Source: UBA1413 sp964650525
GTDB lineage: Bacteria; Bacteroidota; Bacteroidia; Bacteroidales; Prolixibacteraceae
DNA: 64,000 nt
Direction: 5' to 3'
Assembly (NCBI GenBank): GCA_964650525.1
Contig: CAZYUA010000021.1
Location: forward strand, 5,530 to 69,529
The notes beneath the pieces were generated by a model that was given only the letters and a program-made list of their open reading frames with translations, was not told where the DNA came from and ran no database searches. Positions 37,801 to 45,314 of the stretch are shown here, one piece after another (positions within the stretch are counted from its first letter, which is position 1; each line of letters begins with the position of its first letter). Both the position numbers and the translations under genes were made by a program.

Positions 37801-38173
37801 TGGCAATATTCAGGATCATGAATACCTGCATGTTGCCGAGTGTCTTACCGATGACGTACTCCCCGTTGGTCATGGAACGCATATAGATTACCTCAGTGGT
37901 ATCCAGCTTTTTGTCTCTTTTTAAAAAGTCGGAAGCCAGAAAAACAGCAATGATCGCCTGGGCAACATTCAGGATTAAGAGGTTGAAATAGGGTATGGCG
38001 GCAGGAATAGCCCTGAAAATCCACATCGACTGTCCGGCATCGGAAACAAGACCCAGGTCCATGAAAAACAGCACTACCAGCGACAGGATGCTGAAAATTC
38101 TGAAAAACCAGCTGCGAAACAGGGTTTTTCGCTCATACTTGGCTATGGAGTTGATATTGTGAAGAGAAATCAT
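34802..38173 (-). CDS. ABC permease fused to metalloprotease-like ectodomain and golvesin-like C-terminus
   Basis: A 1123-residue protein. Residues 1 to about 280 hold an ABC-2-type permease with six or more helices, including SMTNGEYVIGKTLGN before the second helix. A large extracytoplasmic part follows. It begins like the N-domain of M1 aminopeptidases (LTREANWYPETGATYS), but I find no HExxH zinc motif, so it is probably not an active peptidase. The last 170 residues resemble the golvesin/Xly beta domain (YHFYITHDDG, then GWNNLGSFYFSPG and ADAIKIVKL). The ATPase encoded 23 bp upstream is the likely partner. M1-ABC fusions are known in Bacteroidota; the function here is unknown. Confidence 0.85.
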   Translation of the reverse strand: MISLHNINSIAKYERKTLFRSWFFRIFSILSLVVLFFMDLGLVSDAGQSMWIFRAIPAAIPYFNLLILNVAQAIIAVFLASDFLKRDKKLDTTEVIYMRSMTNGEYVIGKTLGNMQVFMILNIAILLMALVFNLTASNTHVPWNSYLIYLVLISIPTLVYIMGLSFLLMSLIRNQAVTFVIILGYIGITLFLIQGAYYYVFDYMAFNIPMLQSEIAGFGNLGVILGHRGIYFCLGAGFIFLTIFLLKRLPQSESMTWLSIVLSVLFIGVGVYLAFNHINRFVGDERLKAEAVELNNHYAGYPVADVLTHDLALHHQGSSIGVNSSLLAVNHNADPIDTLVFSLNPGLEISSLKAGGRDIPYTRKLQLAFLSLETPLAKGDSVRLDISYSGTIDEAFCYLDIDEKTRQEKFGDFLINVDKRHAFVTPGYVLLTREANWYPETGATYSTGNFGWNRLFFTDFRLRVETDTMLQAVSQGQISVESPGKFQFRNEHPLPQISLVIGNYVMKTMTTAGVEFGIWHIEGHDFFSKAMPEIADTIPALIDERFRDFQRTYNLQYPFSRFSIVEVPAQFKPFERTWTTQQETVQPEQVFLQEKGYLLNDIDVKSQIKRDKKRNEREGRSLSDKEYQISALLNILGNFTREGGRPVIRRTAGQVTQAIESGNPQFIFPLFYYFSNHLRSDQWPVSNLILEAYLKSQSSNMVSGWMRNMTGLSEDEMANIALQDRSFEELLKDKEQRYLIDNLMKLKGDVLFTMIQSKAGEAEFTEFLRKILTETRFRVLPFDSLDNALNRNFQLTLTPYMDNWFKDQKLPGFLLSPIVAVNTKADDQIRTMVSFSVSNTSEVDGVMRLTFRLGGFGGGRSRMMMRGFGSPDDNINKIVYLKAGETKKVSYLFDSEPRGLTINTMTSKNIPQTLEQFFRKVEEDLKAVPFEGEQVSDVPVSMLQPNEWVVDNEDPGFSFSSSDKKSLLYRLIVKEEASTLKYSGMNAWRPPLNWTNTTNSVFYGDYVRSAYYIKSGTGDQQVTWTLPVKDPGNYEVLAYISPFVGRMRGFGPGRGGGDDKGEYHFYITHDDGETEQTLQVDTAEDGWNNLGSFYFSPGNAKVVLTDKSARRTVIADAIKIVKL

Positions 38174-38196
38174 AGGGTAGTCTTTTTTATAACAAT

Positions 38197-39093
38197 TTAA
38201 TCAGCAATCCACTGGTTCAACTTTTTCTCCATGAAATAGACATAGGCATGCTCGAGGTTAGGCTCGATGGGTTTTCCATAATAGCCATTTATCTGGTCTG
38301 CAACAACCTGCACCTCCCAACCGTTATCGGAGGGGATGGTAGTAATTACCGGAAATTTTTCGTTGATCTCCAAATATTCTTTTTCGGTTGCCTGGATCAG
38401 CCAAACATGGCCTTCGGCTTCCCTGACAAGTTCTTCAGGAGAGCCATTAAACACCAGATTTCCCTTGTTCAGGAGTGCCACATTTTCGCAGGTGCTCGAT
38501 ATATCGCCGACAATATGGGTGGAAAGAATGATGATGACATCACGGGTGCTGATGTTCGAAAGAAGGTTCCTGAACCGGATCCGTTCTTCAGGGTCCAGGC
38601 CTGTGGTCGGTTCATCCACTATGATGATCTTCGGATCGTTGATCAGAGCCTGAGCAATGCCCAGCCTCCGCTTCATACCCCCGGAGAGCCTGTTGGCACT
38701 GCGGTCGCGGGCCTCGAAAAGCCCCACCTCTTCGAGCATGCGATCTACAGCATCCTGGCGCTTTACCTTGTTTTTCATACCTGCTAACCTGGCCGTGTAA
38801 TCCAGAAACTCCCAGGTTTTCAACTTGGCAAAAAACCGGAAATCCTGGGGCAGATAGCCCAGCATTGCCCTGATTTCCCGCCGGTTTTTCATCAGGTCCA
38901 GGTGATCGTTAATGGTCACCCTGCCATTGGATGGCTTCATCAGGGTCACTAATATCCGCATCAGGGTTGATTTACCAGCTCCGTTGGGACCCAGTAACCC
39001 AAACATGCCGTTGGCAATCTCCAGGTTAATATCCTTTAATGCCCAGTTACCATTCCGGTAAACCTTATTTAACTCTTCAATTGAAATTTTCAC
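38197..39093 (-). CDS. ABC transporter ATP-binding protein
   Basis: A 298-residue ATPase with Walker A GPNGAGKST at residues 35-43, Q-loop LPQDF, signature LSGGMKRR, Walker B IIIVDEPTTGLD and the H-loop STHI. It is closely similar to the ABC domain at the C-terminus of the RND fusion protein: both share FGLLGPNGAGKST, TWEFLDY and RIRFRNLL, which suggests duplication within the locus. It is the first gene of the export locus and probably powers the giant permease encoded next. A C-terminal extension of about 70 residues is usual for this exporter class. Confidence 0.95.
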   Translation of the reverse strand: MKISIEELNKVYRNGNWALKDINLEIANGMFGLLGPNGAGKSTLMRILVTLMKPSNGRVTINDHLDLMKNRREIRAMLGYLPQDFRFFAKLKTWEFLDYTARLAGMKNKVKRQDAVDRMLEEVGLFEARDRSANRLSGGMKRRLGIAQALINDPKIIIVDEPTTGLDPEERIRFRNLLSNISTRDVIIILSTHIVGDISSTCENVALLNKGNLVFNGSPEELVREAEGHVWLIQATEKEYLEINEKFPVITTIPSDNGWEVQVVADQINGYYGKPIEPNLEHAYVYFMEKKLNQWIAD

Positions 39094-39454
39094 CTTATAA
39101 GCTGGTTTTACAAAGATGTACTTTCGACAATATTCCGGGATAAAAGTTTAATCAGACCCGATAATTTGTGTATGCATCACCCCGGAAATTACAATCCGGT
39201 AACCCTGCCGGAGAGGGAATCTCCCCTTTTCTGGAGAGGAAACCGGTTGAACAGGCCAGAAGGTCTTCCTTGTTTTCCGGTCTCCTTTGGGCACTTTCTC
39301 TCTTCCCTCCTCATTCCGGCAGCCGGCGATGCGAAAGTACCTCTACAGGGTCGAAGTTGTGGTACAATATGTTATATAACATATCCCCCATGTCTTGCGA
39401 CGGGTGAAAATCCCGCATTATTTCGGGTAATTTGTAAGATTTGGTACGTTGCGG
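39094..39454. other. Divergent intergenic region between the export locus and comB
   Basis: About 360 bp with no convincing gene. It should hold both divergent promoters. On the minus strand a TACATCTTTG near 39114-39123 is a loose match to the -7 box of the export locus. An 18-bp perfect palindrome lies at 39367-39384. Confidence 0.6.
39367..39384. promoter_or_regulatory. 18-bp perfect palindrome, possible operator
   Basis: ATATGTTATATAACATAT is a perfect inverted repeat, 71 bp before the comB-like ATG and 274 bp before the ATPase start on the other strand. Such AT-rich dyads are typical binding sites for dimeric repressors. No regulator gene is adjacent. Confidence 0.5.
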
Positions 39455-40144
39455 ATGGAAATTAAGATACTCCATTTGTTGGAAGGAGCCCAACAAGCTG
39501 TCGGATTGACAGTTATCATCGATGTGTTCAGAGCATTCTCAACAGCCTGTTATGCAACAGCGTTGGGAGCCGGACCCTTGTATCCTGCCGGTACCCTTGA
39601 AGAAGCGTTTTGGTTGAAGCAGCAGCTTCCTGGGGCTCTTCTGATGGGCGAAAGGAATGAACGGAAGCCGGACGGTTTTGATTTGGGTAATTCGCCCTAT
39701 CAGTTGTTGAAAACCGATATGTCGGGGAAAGCCATCATTCATACCACCAGCTCCGGCACCCGGGGCATTGCCGGTGCCTCCCGGGCAGACGAAATTCTGA
39801 CAGGCAGTTTTGTCAATGCGGGGGCTATCGTTCGCTATATCCAAAAATCAACTCCCGAGAATGTTTCCCTGGTATGCATGGGGTATGCCTGTCAATACCC
39901 CACCGATGAAGACACCCTTTGTGCCGAGTATATCCGGAATGAGCTTTTGGGGAAAACCAGCGATCTGACAGCCATGAAAAACCAGATCCGCCAGGGATCG
40001 GGCGCCCGTTTTTTTGAAGAAACCTCCCGTGAATGGGCACCGGCAGAGGATTTCGATCTGTGTCTCCGGCACAGCCAGTTTGATTTTATCCTGAAAGTGG
40101 GAAAAAAGGGTCCCTATACCTATCTTCGCAAGATCAATAGTTGA
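39455..40144 (+). CDS. comB: 2-phosphosulfolactate phosphatase (ComB) family protein
   Basis: A 229-residue protein of the ComB family, which in methanogens removes phosphate from 2-phosphosulfolactate during coenzyme M synthesis. The family blocks VIIDVFRAFSTA, GERNERKPDGFDLGNSP, TTSSGTRG and the DEDTLCAEYI segment are all visible. Many bacteria carry the gene without making coenzyme M; in Bacteroidota a link with sulfonate or sulfonolipid metabolism is possible but not shown here. I chose the ATG at 39455; a TTG two codons earlier is also open. Only 1 bp separates it from the next gene. Confidence 0.88.
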   Translation: MEIKILHLLEGAQQAVGLTVIIDVFRAFSTACYATALGAGPLYPAGTLEEAFWLKQQLPGALLMGERNERKPDGFDLGNSPYQLLKTDMSGKAIIHTTSSGTRGIAGASRADEILTGSFVNAGAIVRYIQKSTPENVSLVCMGYACQYPTDEDTLCAEYIRNELLGKTSDLTAMKNQIRQGSGARFFEETSREWAPAEDFDLCLRHSQFDFILKVGKKGPYTYLRKINS

Positions 40145-40145
40145 C

Positions 40146-41324
40146 ATGAAGTACAATTTCGATGAAATCGTCAACAGGCGCGGTACAGATTGCATAAAAT
40201 ACGATGCCCTGCCCCGTTATTTTGGCGACGGCAACTTGCTTCCCCTTTGGGTTGCGGATATGGATTTCAGGACACCCTCCTTTATTATGGAAGCCATCCG
40301 CCGCCGGATGGAACACGAATTACTGGGTTACACCTTCCGGGGAGAAGGTTTTTACGAAGCCATTGTGGAATGGGTCAGGAGGCACCATCACTGGAACATA
40401 CGGAAAGAGTGGATTGTATACACCCCGGGAGTGGTTTCTGCGCTGACCCTGGCGGTATTGGCCTTTACACAACCAGGGGAAAAAGTTGTGGTGCAGCCGC
40501 CCGTGTATTTCCCGTTTTTCGAGTCGGTATCGGGAGCCCACCGGATAGTAACCGAAAATCCACTCAGGCTGGAAAAGGGCCGGTACACCTTTGACCTGGA
40601 AAACCTGGAACAGGTTGCCGATGAACAGACACGCATGCTGTTGTTATGCAGTCCGCACAACCCCGGGGGCATGGTCTGGAAAAAGGAGGAACTGGAGGCT
40701 CTCCGGAGCTTCTGCATCCGGAAAAATATTCTGGTGGTATCCGATGAGATTCATGCGGACCTGCTGTTCCCCGGGAATTCCCACATTCCGTGGGGAAAAC
40801 TGTCTGGTGATACCACCCATTCCGGCATTGTCTGCATGGCACCCAGCAAAACATTCAATATCGCGGGTTTATCCACCTCTTATGCGATTATTCCAGACCT
40901 TGAGAGGAAAACCAAGTTCGAAAAACTGTTACAGACTCTGCATATCCATACAGGCAACATTCCGGGAACCGTTGCACTCGAGGCTGCCTACCTCTATGGA
41001 GACGAATGGCTAAGCCAGATGATGGAGTACATAGAAGGCAACCATCGCTATCTCCAGAATTTTATAGCCCGGAATCTGCCCCGTGTTAAAGTGATGAAAC
41101 CCGAAGCAACTTTCCTGGTATGGCTCGATTTCAGGGATTACGGAATGAATGATGAGCAGCTTAGCAGTTTTCTCACCGGAAAATCCGGAGTTGCTCTCAA
41201 CAACGGTGCCCGGTTCGGAACCGGGGGTGAAGGGTTCCAGCGCATCAACATCGGTTGCCCCAGGGCAGTTCTCCGGGAAGCCCTTGACAGGATAGCCAGC
41301 TCTTTTACTCAGCTGGATTTTTAG
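40146..41324 (+). CDS. MalY/PatB-family PLP-dependent aminotransferase or C-S lyase
   Basis: A 392-residue fold-type I PLP enzyme. The cofactor lysine is K235 in APSKTFNIAGL, and the NPGG motif (SPHNPGGMVW), the SDEIHADL segment and the early WVADMDF motif match the MalY/PatB (cystathionine beta-lyase-like) group. Members cleave C-S bonds of cystathionine or act as aminotransferases. It is coupled to the ComB-like gene with a 1-bp gap, so a shared role in sulfur-compound metabolism is attractive, though only an inference from position. Confidence 0.92.
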   Translation: MKYNFDEIVNRRGTDCIKYDALPRYFGDGNLLPLWVADMDFRTPSFIMEAIRRRMEHELLGYTFRGEGFYEAIVEWVRRHHHWNIRKEWIVYTPGVVSALTLAVLAFTQPGEKVVVQPPVYFPFFESVSGAHRIVTENPLRLEKGRYTFDLENLEQVADEQTRMLLLCSPHNPGGMVWKKEELEALRSFCIRKNILVVSDEIHADLLFPGNSHIPWGKLSGDTTHSGIVCMAPSKTFNIAGLSTSYAIIPDLERKTKFEKLLQTLHIHTGNIPGTVALEAAYLYGDEWLSQMMEYIEGNHRYLQNFIARNLPRVKVMKPEATFLVWLDFRDYGMNDEQLSSFLTGKSGVALNNGARFGTGGEGFQRINIGCPRAVLREALDRIASSFTQLDF

Positions 41325-41348
41325 CTGCTCAACGACCCATGAAAAGAA

Positions 41349-41400
41349 CATGGCGAACTGTCACAACAAAAGGAGATGGTAATAATCTCCCATGCGAGTT
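41349..41400. repeat. 52-nt intergenic element, copy 1
   Basis: Identical at 47 of 52 positions, without gaps, to 49932-49983. Both copies can form GGAGAT/ATCTCC (a G-U pair replaces one G-C in copy 2) inside a CATGG/CCATG stem. It lies 24 bp after the MalY-like stop. A 21-nt palindromic stretch (AGCTGAATGA/TCATTCAGCT) follows just downstream. Nature unknown. Confidence 0.65.
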
Positions 41401-41477
41401 ACACGGAAATGAAAAGCTGAATGAATCATTCAGCTACATATAATTGAATGTCTGAACATTAACTTAAATATATACGA

Positions 41478-42278
41478 GTGAAAATTCTCACGCTAACCGG
41501 TATTCAGGCTCTTCTCCTTCTTTCCATATGGGGATGCAAAATTGTGGAAGAAAAAGGAGTAAGGACAAAGCTGCCGGATTCCATCCAACTCAAGCCGGGA
41601 AATCCTGAAATATTTTCCGGCATCATGCCCTGCAAGGAGTGTGGGGGTATTAAAACGGTGCTAAGCCTGAACGAAGACCACACGTTCAGTCTCCGCCAGA
41701 AACACGAAGGAGCCAGTGCTCCCGTTTTTGAATCAGCAGGAATTTATCGTCAAAATTTGCATACAGGCATCATCCGGATTGAAACAGTTTACGGGGTCAG
41801 CTTTCCTTCAAGAATCAGGCAGGGAAAAGACAAGCTTCTGGTAGGTCCGGGAAACAGAAACCGGAAGGCAACTAGCGCTGCTAAGCCCGCTGAACTGAAT
41901 GCCGTTGTTCCCGGAATTAAAGGAAAACTGTGGATTTTTACCGGATTGGCGGGAGATTCAGCAGCCCTTGCAAGGGGTAGCGCCCGAGTGCCTTCACTGA
42001 AACTTGAAACAGGTGAAAACAGGTTTTCCGGATTTGGCGGGTGCAACCGTATCTTTGGGAATTTCCAGTTGCAGGAGGGAAACCGGATTACCTTTCACCA
42101 GATTGCCTCCACCAAAATGGCATGCCGGGATGAGAACCGGGAGGCTGCCTTTCTCGAACTTCTCGGTATAGTACGCTCCTTTCAGATCGTGAGTGATACC
42201 CTGGAACTGAGGGATGCCGGGGGACAGAAGCTGGGGCTGTTCCAGGTTGATTATCTGGAAACCCTCCGGGGCGATTAA
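41478..42278 (+). CDS. Lipoprotein with NlpE-like and META domains
   Basis: A 266-residue predicted lipoprotein starting with GTG. The signal ends at the lipobox cysteine C20 (SIWGC). The first half resembles the NlpE N-terminal domain, with a CxxC (MPCKECGG) and SLNEDHTFSLRQ. The second half is a META/HslJ-like domain: RFSGFGGCNRIFGNFQLQ and FHQIASTKMAC. Such double-domain proteins occur in Bacteroidota, with suggested roles in envelope stress or copper response. Its stop codon overlaps, tail to tail, that of the GT9 gene on the other strand (42275). Confidence 0.82.
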   Translation: MKILTLTGIQALLLLSIWGCKIVEEKGVRTKLPDSIQLKPGNPEIFSGIMPCKECGGIKTVLSLNEDHTFSLRQKHEGASAPVFESAGIYRQNLHTGIIRIETVYGVSFPSRIRQGKDKLLVGPGNRNRKATSAAKPAELNAVVPGIKGKLWIFTGLAGDSAALARGSARVPSLKLETGENRFSGFGGCNRIFGNFQLQEGNRITFHQIASTKMACRDENREAAFLELLGIVRSFQIVSDTLELRDAGGQKLGLFQVDYLETLRGD

Positions 42279-43255
42279 AAATGGGCTTTTACCCAGGCCG
42301 CGGCTTTTTTCATATCCTGGAATTCCATACAGTGAAAGTGATTCCTGGGGCATTTGCTGAAACCCAGCTTGGAGCAGGGACGGCATTTCAGTCCCTTAAC
42401 CTCCATTATTTCGGAAGAAGGATGGGGCATATAGGGAACCATACCAAACTCCGGAATGGTATTTCCCCAGAAAGAAAGAATTTTTTTCCCAAAGGCCGCT
42501 GCTATATGCATCATGCCTGTGTCGTTGGTGAGAACCACCCTTGCCTTCCGGATCAGGTCTGCAGACTGATTTACAGAGGTCTTTCCCACCAGGTTGAGTA
42601 CATGGCTCCCGGCCAACCGCTCAATTTCAACGCTCATAGGCACTTCCCACTTTCCACCAATCAGTACTATTGGAATCCCGATGCTTTGGCACAGTTCCAC
42701 CACTTTGCCTGCCGGCAGCCGCTTGGTTGGATAGGTGCCACTTATTATAAAGGCGGCATACCCTTCGCGGTATACCGGTGGCAAGGCTGAAATATCATAT
42801 GCCTGGCTCTCCGGAATGAAATAATCCAGTCCCCCTCCATCGGCAACAACATGAAAACCGGAAACCGTTTCGAAATACCGGTCGACAATATGTACATCCG
42901 GAAGCCTGTTGATATTACAATGGACCAGCAGCCATTTTTTTACATTCAGCTTATTGAACGAAAAGGCAGGTGCTTTCACGATCCTTTTTATCAGCATACT
43001 GCGGAGATTATGGTGCAGATCAATCACATAGTCGAATTTTTCTTTCCGCAATTCTTCGGCCAGTTTGCTGAAGTGGTCGTCCAGATAATGTACCTTGTCG
43101 ATATAGGGATTACCCTCCAGCAGTTCCCGGAAGATAAATTTGGTGACAAAATGGACCTCTGCATCGCCGATTTGGGTTTTAAGACTGCGGATAAGGGGAG
43201 TTGTCAGCACAATGTCTCCGATGGAACTAAATCTGATAATCAAGAATTTCCCCAT
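42275..43255 (-). CDS. Glycosyltransferase family 9 (heptosyltransferase-like)
   Basis: A 326-residue GT-B enzyme of the ADP-heptose:LPS heptosyltransferase family. The N-terminal IIRFSSIGDIVLTTPLIRSL motif is diagnostic, and the C-terminal half has VLTNDTGMMHIAAAFGKKILSFWGNT, the nucleotide-sugar site. A CRPCSKLGFSKCPRNHFHCM cysteine-rich end is common among Bacteroidota members. It probably adds a core sugar to lipopolysaccharide. I use the ATG at 43255 (MGKFLII); two upstream starts within 12 bp are possible. It stands between the ATP synthase genes and the convergent lipoprotein gene. Confidence 0.93.
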   Translation of the reverse strand: MGKFLIIRFSSIGDIVLTTPLIRSLKTQIGDAEVHFVTKFIFRELLEGNPYIDKVHYLDDHFSKLAEELRKEKFDYVIDLHHNLRSMLIKRIVKAPAFSFNKLNVKKWLLVHCNINRLPDVHIVDRYFETVSGFHVVADGGGLDYFIPESQAYDISALPPVYREGYAAFIISGTYPTKRLPAGKVVELCQSIGIPIVLIGGKWEVPMSVEIERLAGSHVLNLVGKTSVNQSADLIRKARVVLTNDTGMMHIAAAFGKKILSFWGNTIPEFGMVPYMPHPSSEIMEVKGLKCRPCSKLGFSKCPRNHFHCMEFQDMKKAAAWVKAHF

Positions 43256-43301
43256 CATATATGGCAATTACCCGTCAGTAAGGATCAATTAATCATTACG
43301 G

Positions 43302-43559
43302 TTATTCCGGCCCCGCCATGAGTGCTTCAACCAGTACCACGACATGGTTATTTTTATTTTCCACCAGTCCTCCCCGTATCCGGAACGATTTTTCTGTTCC
43401 GCCCGCCTCAATGAATCGAAGAATGCCTTCCGTCAGTGTCGAAATGATGGGGGCATGGTTTTTCAGGATCTCGAAAGAGCTGACGGTTCCGGGGAGTTGT
43501 ACCAGGGTAACTTCCCCGGCATACACGGTCTTTTCGGGAGACAGGATTTCCAGCTTCAT
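43302..43559 (-). CDS. atpC: ATP synthase F1 subunit epsilon (short form)
   Basis: An 85-residue protein corresponding to the N-terminal beta-sandwich of subunit epsilon (EILSPEKTVYAGEV at the start, GTVSSFEILKNHAPII in the middle). It lacks the C-terminal helical hairpin of the E. coli protein, as is usual in Bacteroidota. It links the central stalk to the c-ring. It lies 131 bp after atpD on the same strand. Confidence 0.93.
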   Translation of the reverse strand: MKLEILSPEKTVYAGEVTLVQLPGTVSSFEILKNHAPIISTLTEGILRFIEAGGTEKSFRIRGGLVENKNNHVVVLVEALMAGPE

Positions 43560-43690
43560 GGGTTTACATTACTTTGAAAATGCATTTCATTGAGAAAAAT
43601 ACAGGGTTTGCCCGTACGATTCATTATCGAGGTAAGGTCCAAACCCAGACAGAAGCCTTTTCATACCGGAAGATGGAATTAGTAAAGGAC

Positions 43691-45187
43691 TCATTGTTCT
43701 TTCAGGAGTTGTTCCCCCTTGGCAATCGCCTGGTCGATGGTGCCGACCAGGTTGAAGGCAGCTTCAGGATACTGGTCGACGTCCCCGTCGAGAATCATGG
43801 TAAAGCCCCGGATAATATCTTCCATTTTCACCATTTCTCCCGGCAATCCGGTAAATTGCTCTGCCACGAAAAAGGGTTGGGAGAGGAATCGTTGGACTCT
43901 GCGAGCGCGGTGGACTACCAGTTTATCTTCCTCCGACAGTTCTTCCATGCCGAGGATGGCAATGATATCCTGTAGTTCCTTATACCGCTGCAAAATCTGA
44001 ATGACCCTCTGGGCACACTGGTAATGCTCCGGTCCGACAATATCGGCGGTGAGAATTCTCGATGTCGAATCGAGGGGGTCGATAGCAGGGTAGATGCCCA
44101 GTTCGGTGATTTTCCTGCTCAGGACAGTGGTTGCATCCAGGTGAGCAAAGGTAGTGGCCGGTGCGGGGTCGGTGAGGTCGTCGGCCGGGACATAGACAGC
44201 CTGTACCGAGGTAATGGATCCGGTTTTTGTGGAGGTGATCCTTTCCTGCATGTTACCCATTTCTGTGGCCAGGGTAGGCTGGTAACCCACGGCTGAGGGC
44301 ATCCGGCCCAGAAGTGCCGACACTTCAGAACCTGCCTGGGTGAACCGGAATACGTTGTCGATAAAAAAGAGGATATCTCTTCCTCCCGTACCGTGGCCGT
44401 CGCGAAGGCTTTCAGCGATGGTCAGTCCGGAAAGGGCTACCCTGGCACGGGCTCCGGGAGGTTCATTCATCTGACCAAACACCAACGCCAGCTTGGACTC
44501 TTTTACAGCTTCCATGTCGACCTCCGAAAGGTCCCAGCTTCCCTCCAGCATCGACTTCTTAAAGGCCGGGCCATAATTGACAATGTCGGCTTCTATCATT
44601 TCCCGCAACAAGTCGTTTCCTTCACGGGTGCGTTCGCCCACTCCGGCAAAAACCGACAAACCACTATGGCCCAAAGCTATATTATTGATAAGCTCCTGGA
44701 TAAGCACTGTCTTCCCAACTCCGGCACCTCCAAAGAGACCAATTTTTCCACCTTTGGCATAGGGTTCGATAAGATCTATCACCTTGATGCCGGTGTAGAG
44801 GATTTCCGATTCGGTAGTCAGGTTTTCGTATTTTGGCGGGTTGTTGTGGATTTCCAAACCATCTTTCGGCAAGACTCCCAGTCCATCCACAGGATCACCG
44901 GTCACATTCAGCAACCTTCCCAGGGCAGCCTCCCCAAGGGGCATCCGGATCGGGCTTCCGGTTGAAACCACTTCCATACCCCGGCGGATGCCATCGGTGG
45001 CATCCATAGCAATGCAGCGCACAGCACTCTCACCGATATGCCGCTGGCACTCCAAAACCAGCACACCCTCGGGACGCATCACTTCCAGGGCATCGAAAAT
45101 GTTGGGTAGCTGGCTGCCTTCCTCTTCAAAACTGACATCCACCACAGGTCCGATCACCTGTATCACTTTTCCGGAATTCTTGTTCAT
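43691..45187 (-). CDS. atpD: ATP synthase F1 subunit beta
   Basis: Catalytic subunit of the F1 ATPase. With the ATG at 45187 it has 498 residues. The P-loop GGAGVGKT, the ERTREGNDL segment, the RDILFFIDNVFRFTQAGSEV Walker B region and TSVQAVYVPADDLTDPAP are all present. The frame extends to an upstream ATG at 45211, but the start at 45187 fits known N-termini (GKVIQVIGPVVDV) and the position of the -7 box better. The remaining ATP synthase genes are not in the window, an arrangement found in many Bacteroidota. Confidence 0.97.
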   Translation of the reverse strand: MNKNSGKVIQVIGPVVDVSFEEEGSQLPNIFDALEVMRPEGVLVLECQRHIGESAVRCIAMDATDGIRRGMEVVSTGSPIRMPLGEAALGRLLNVTGDPVDGLGVLPKDGLEIHNNPPKYENLTTESEILYTGIKVIDLIEPYAKGGKIGLFGGAGVGKTVLIQELINNIALGHSGLSVFAGVGERTREGNDLLREMIEADIVNYGPAFKKSMLEGSWDLSEVDMEAVKESKLALVFGQMNEPPGARARVALSGLTIAESLRDGHGTGGRDILFFIDNVFRFTQAGSEVSALLGRMPSAVGYQPTLATEMGNMQERITSTKTGSITSVQAVYVPADDLTDPAPATTFAHLDATTVLSRKITELGIYPAIDPLDSTSRILTADIVGPEHYQCAQRVIQILQRYKELQDIIAILGMEELSEEDKLVVHRARRVQRFLSQPFFVAEQFTGLPGEMVKMEDIIRGFTMILDGDVDQYPEAAFNLVGTIDQAIAKGEQLLKEQ

Positions 45188-45227
45188 GGTCTGATCATTA
45201 ACCTTCAACATCCTGTTTACGAGGAAA

Positions 45228-45235
45228 CAAATTTA
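45228..45235 (-). promoter_or_regulatory. Possible -7 element for atpD-atpC
   Basis: Minus strand TAAATTTG fits TAnnTTTG, 40 bp before the preferred ATG at 45187. No TTTG occurs at the right distance upstream. Confidence 0.45.
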
Positions 45236-45314
45236 ACATTGTTTCATCAATAATCTATTCTTCTCCTTTTCGGGAAAAACAGCAACCACCAATGGGTATT
45301 CCCATCCTGACGGA

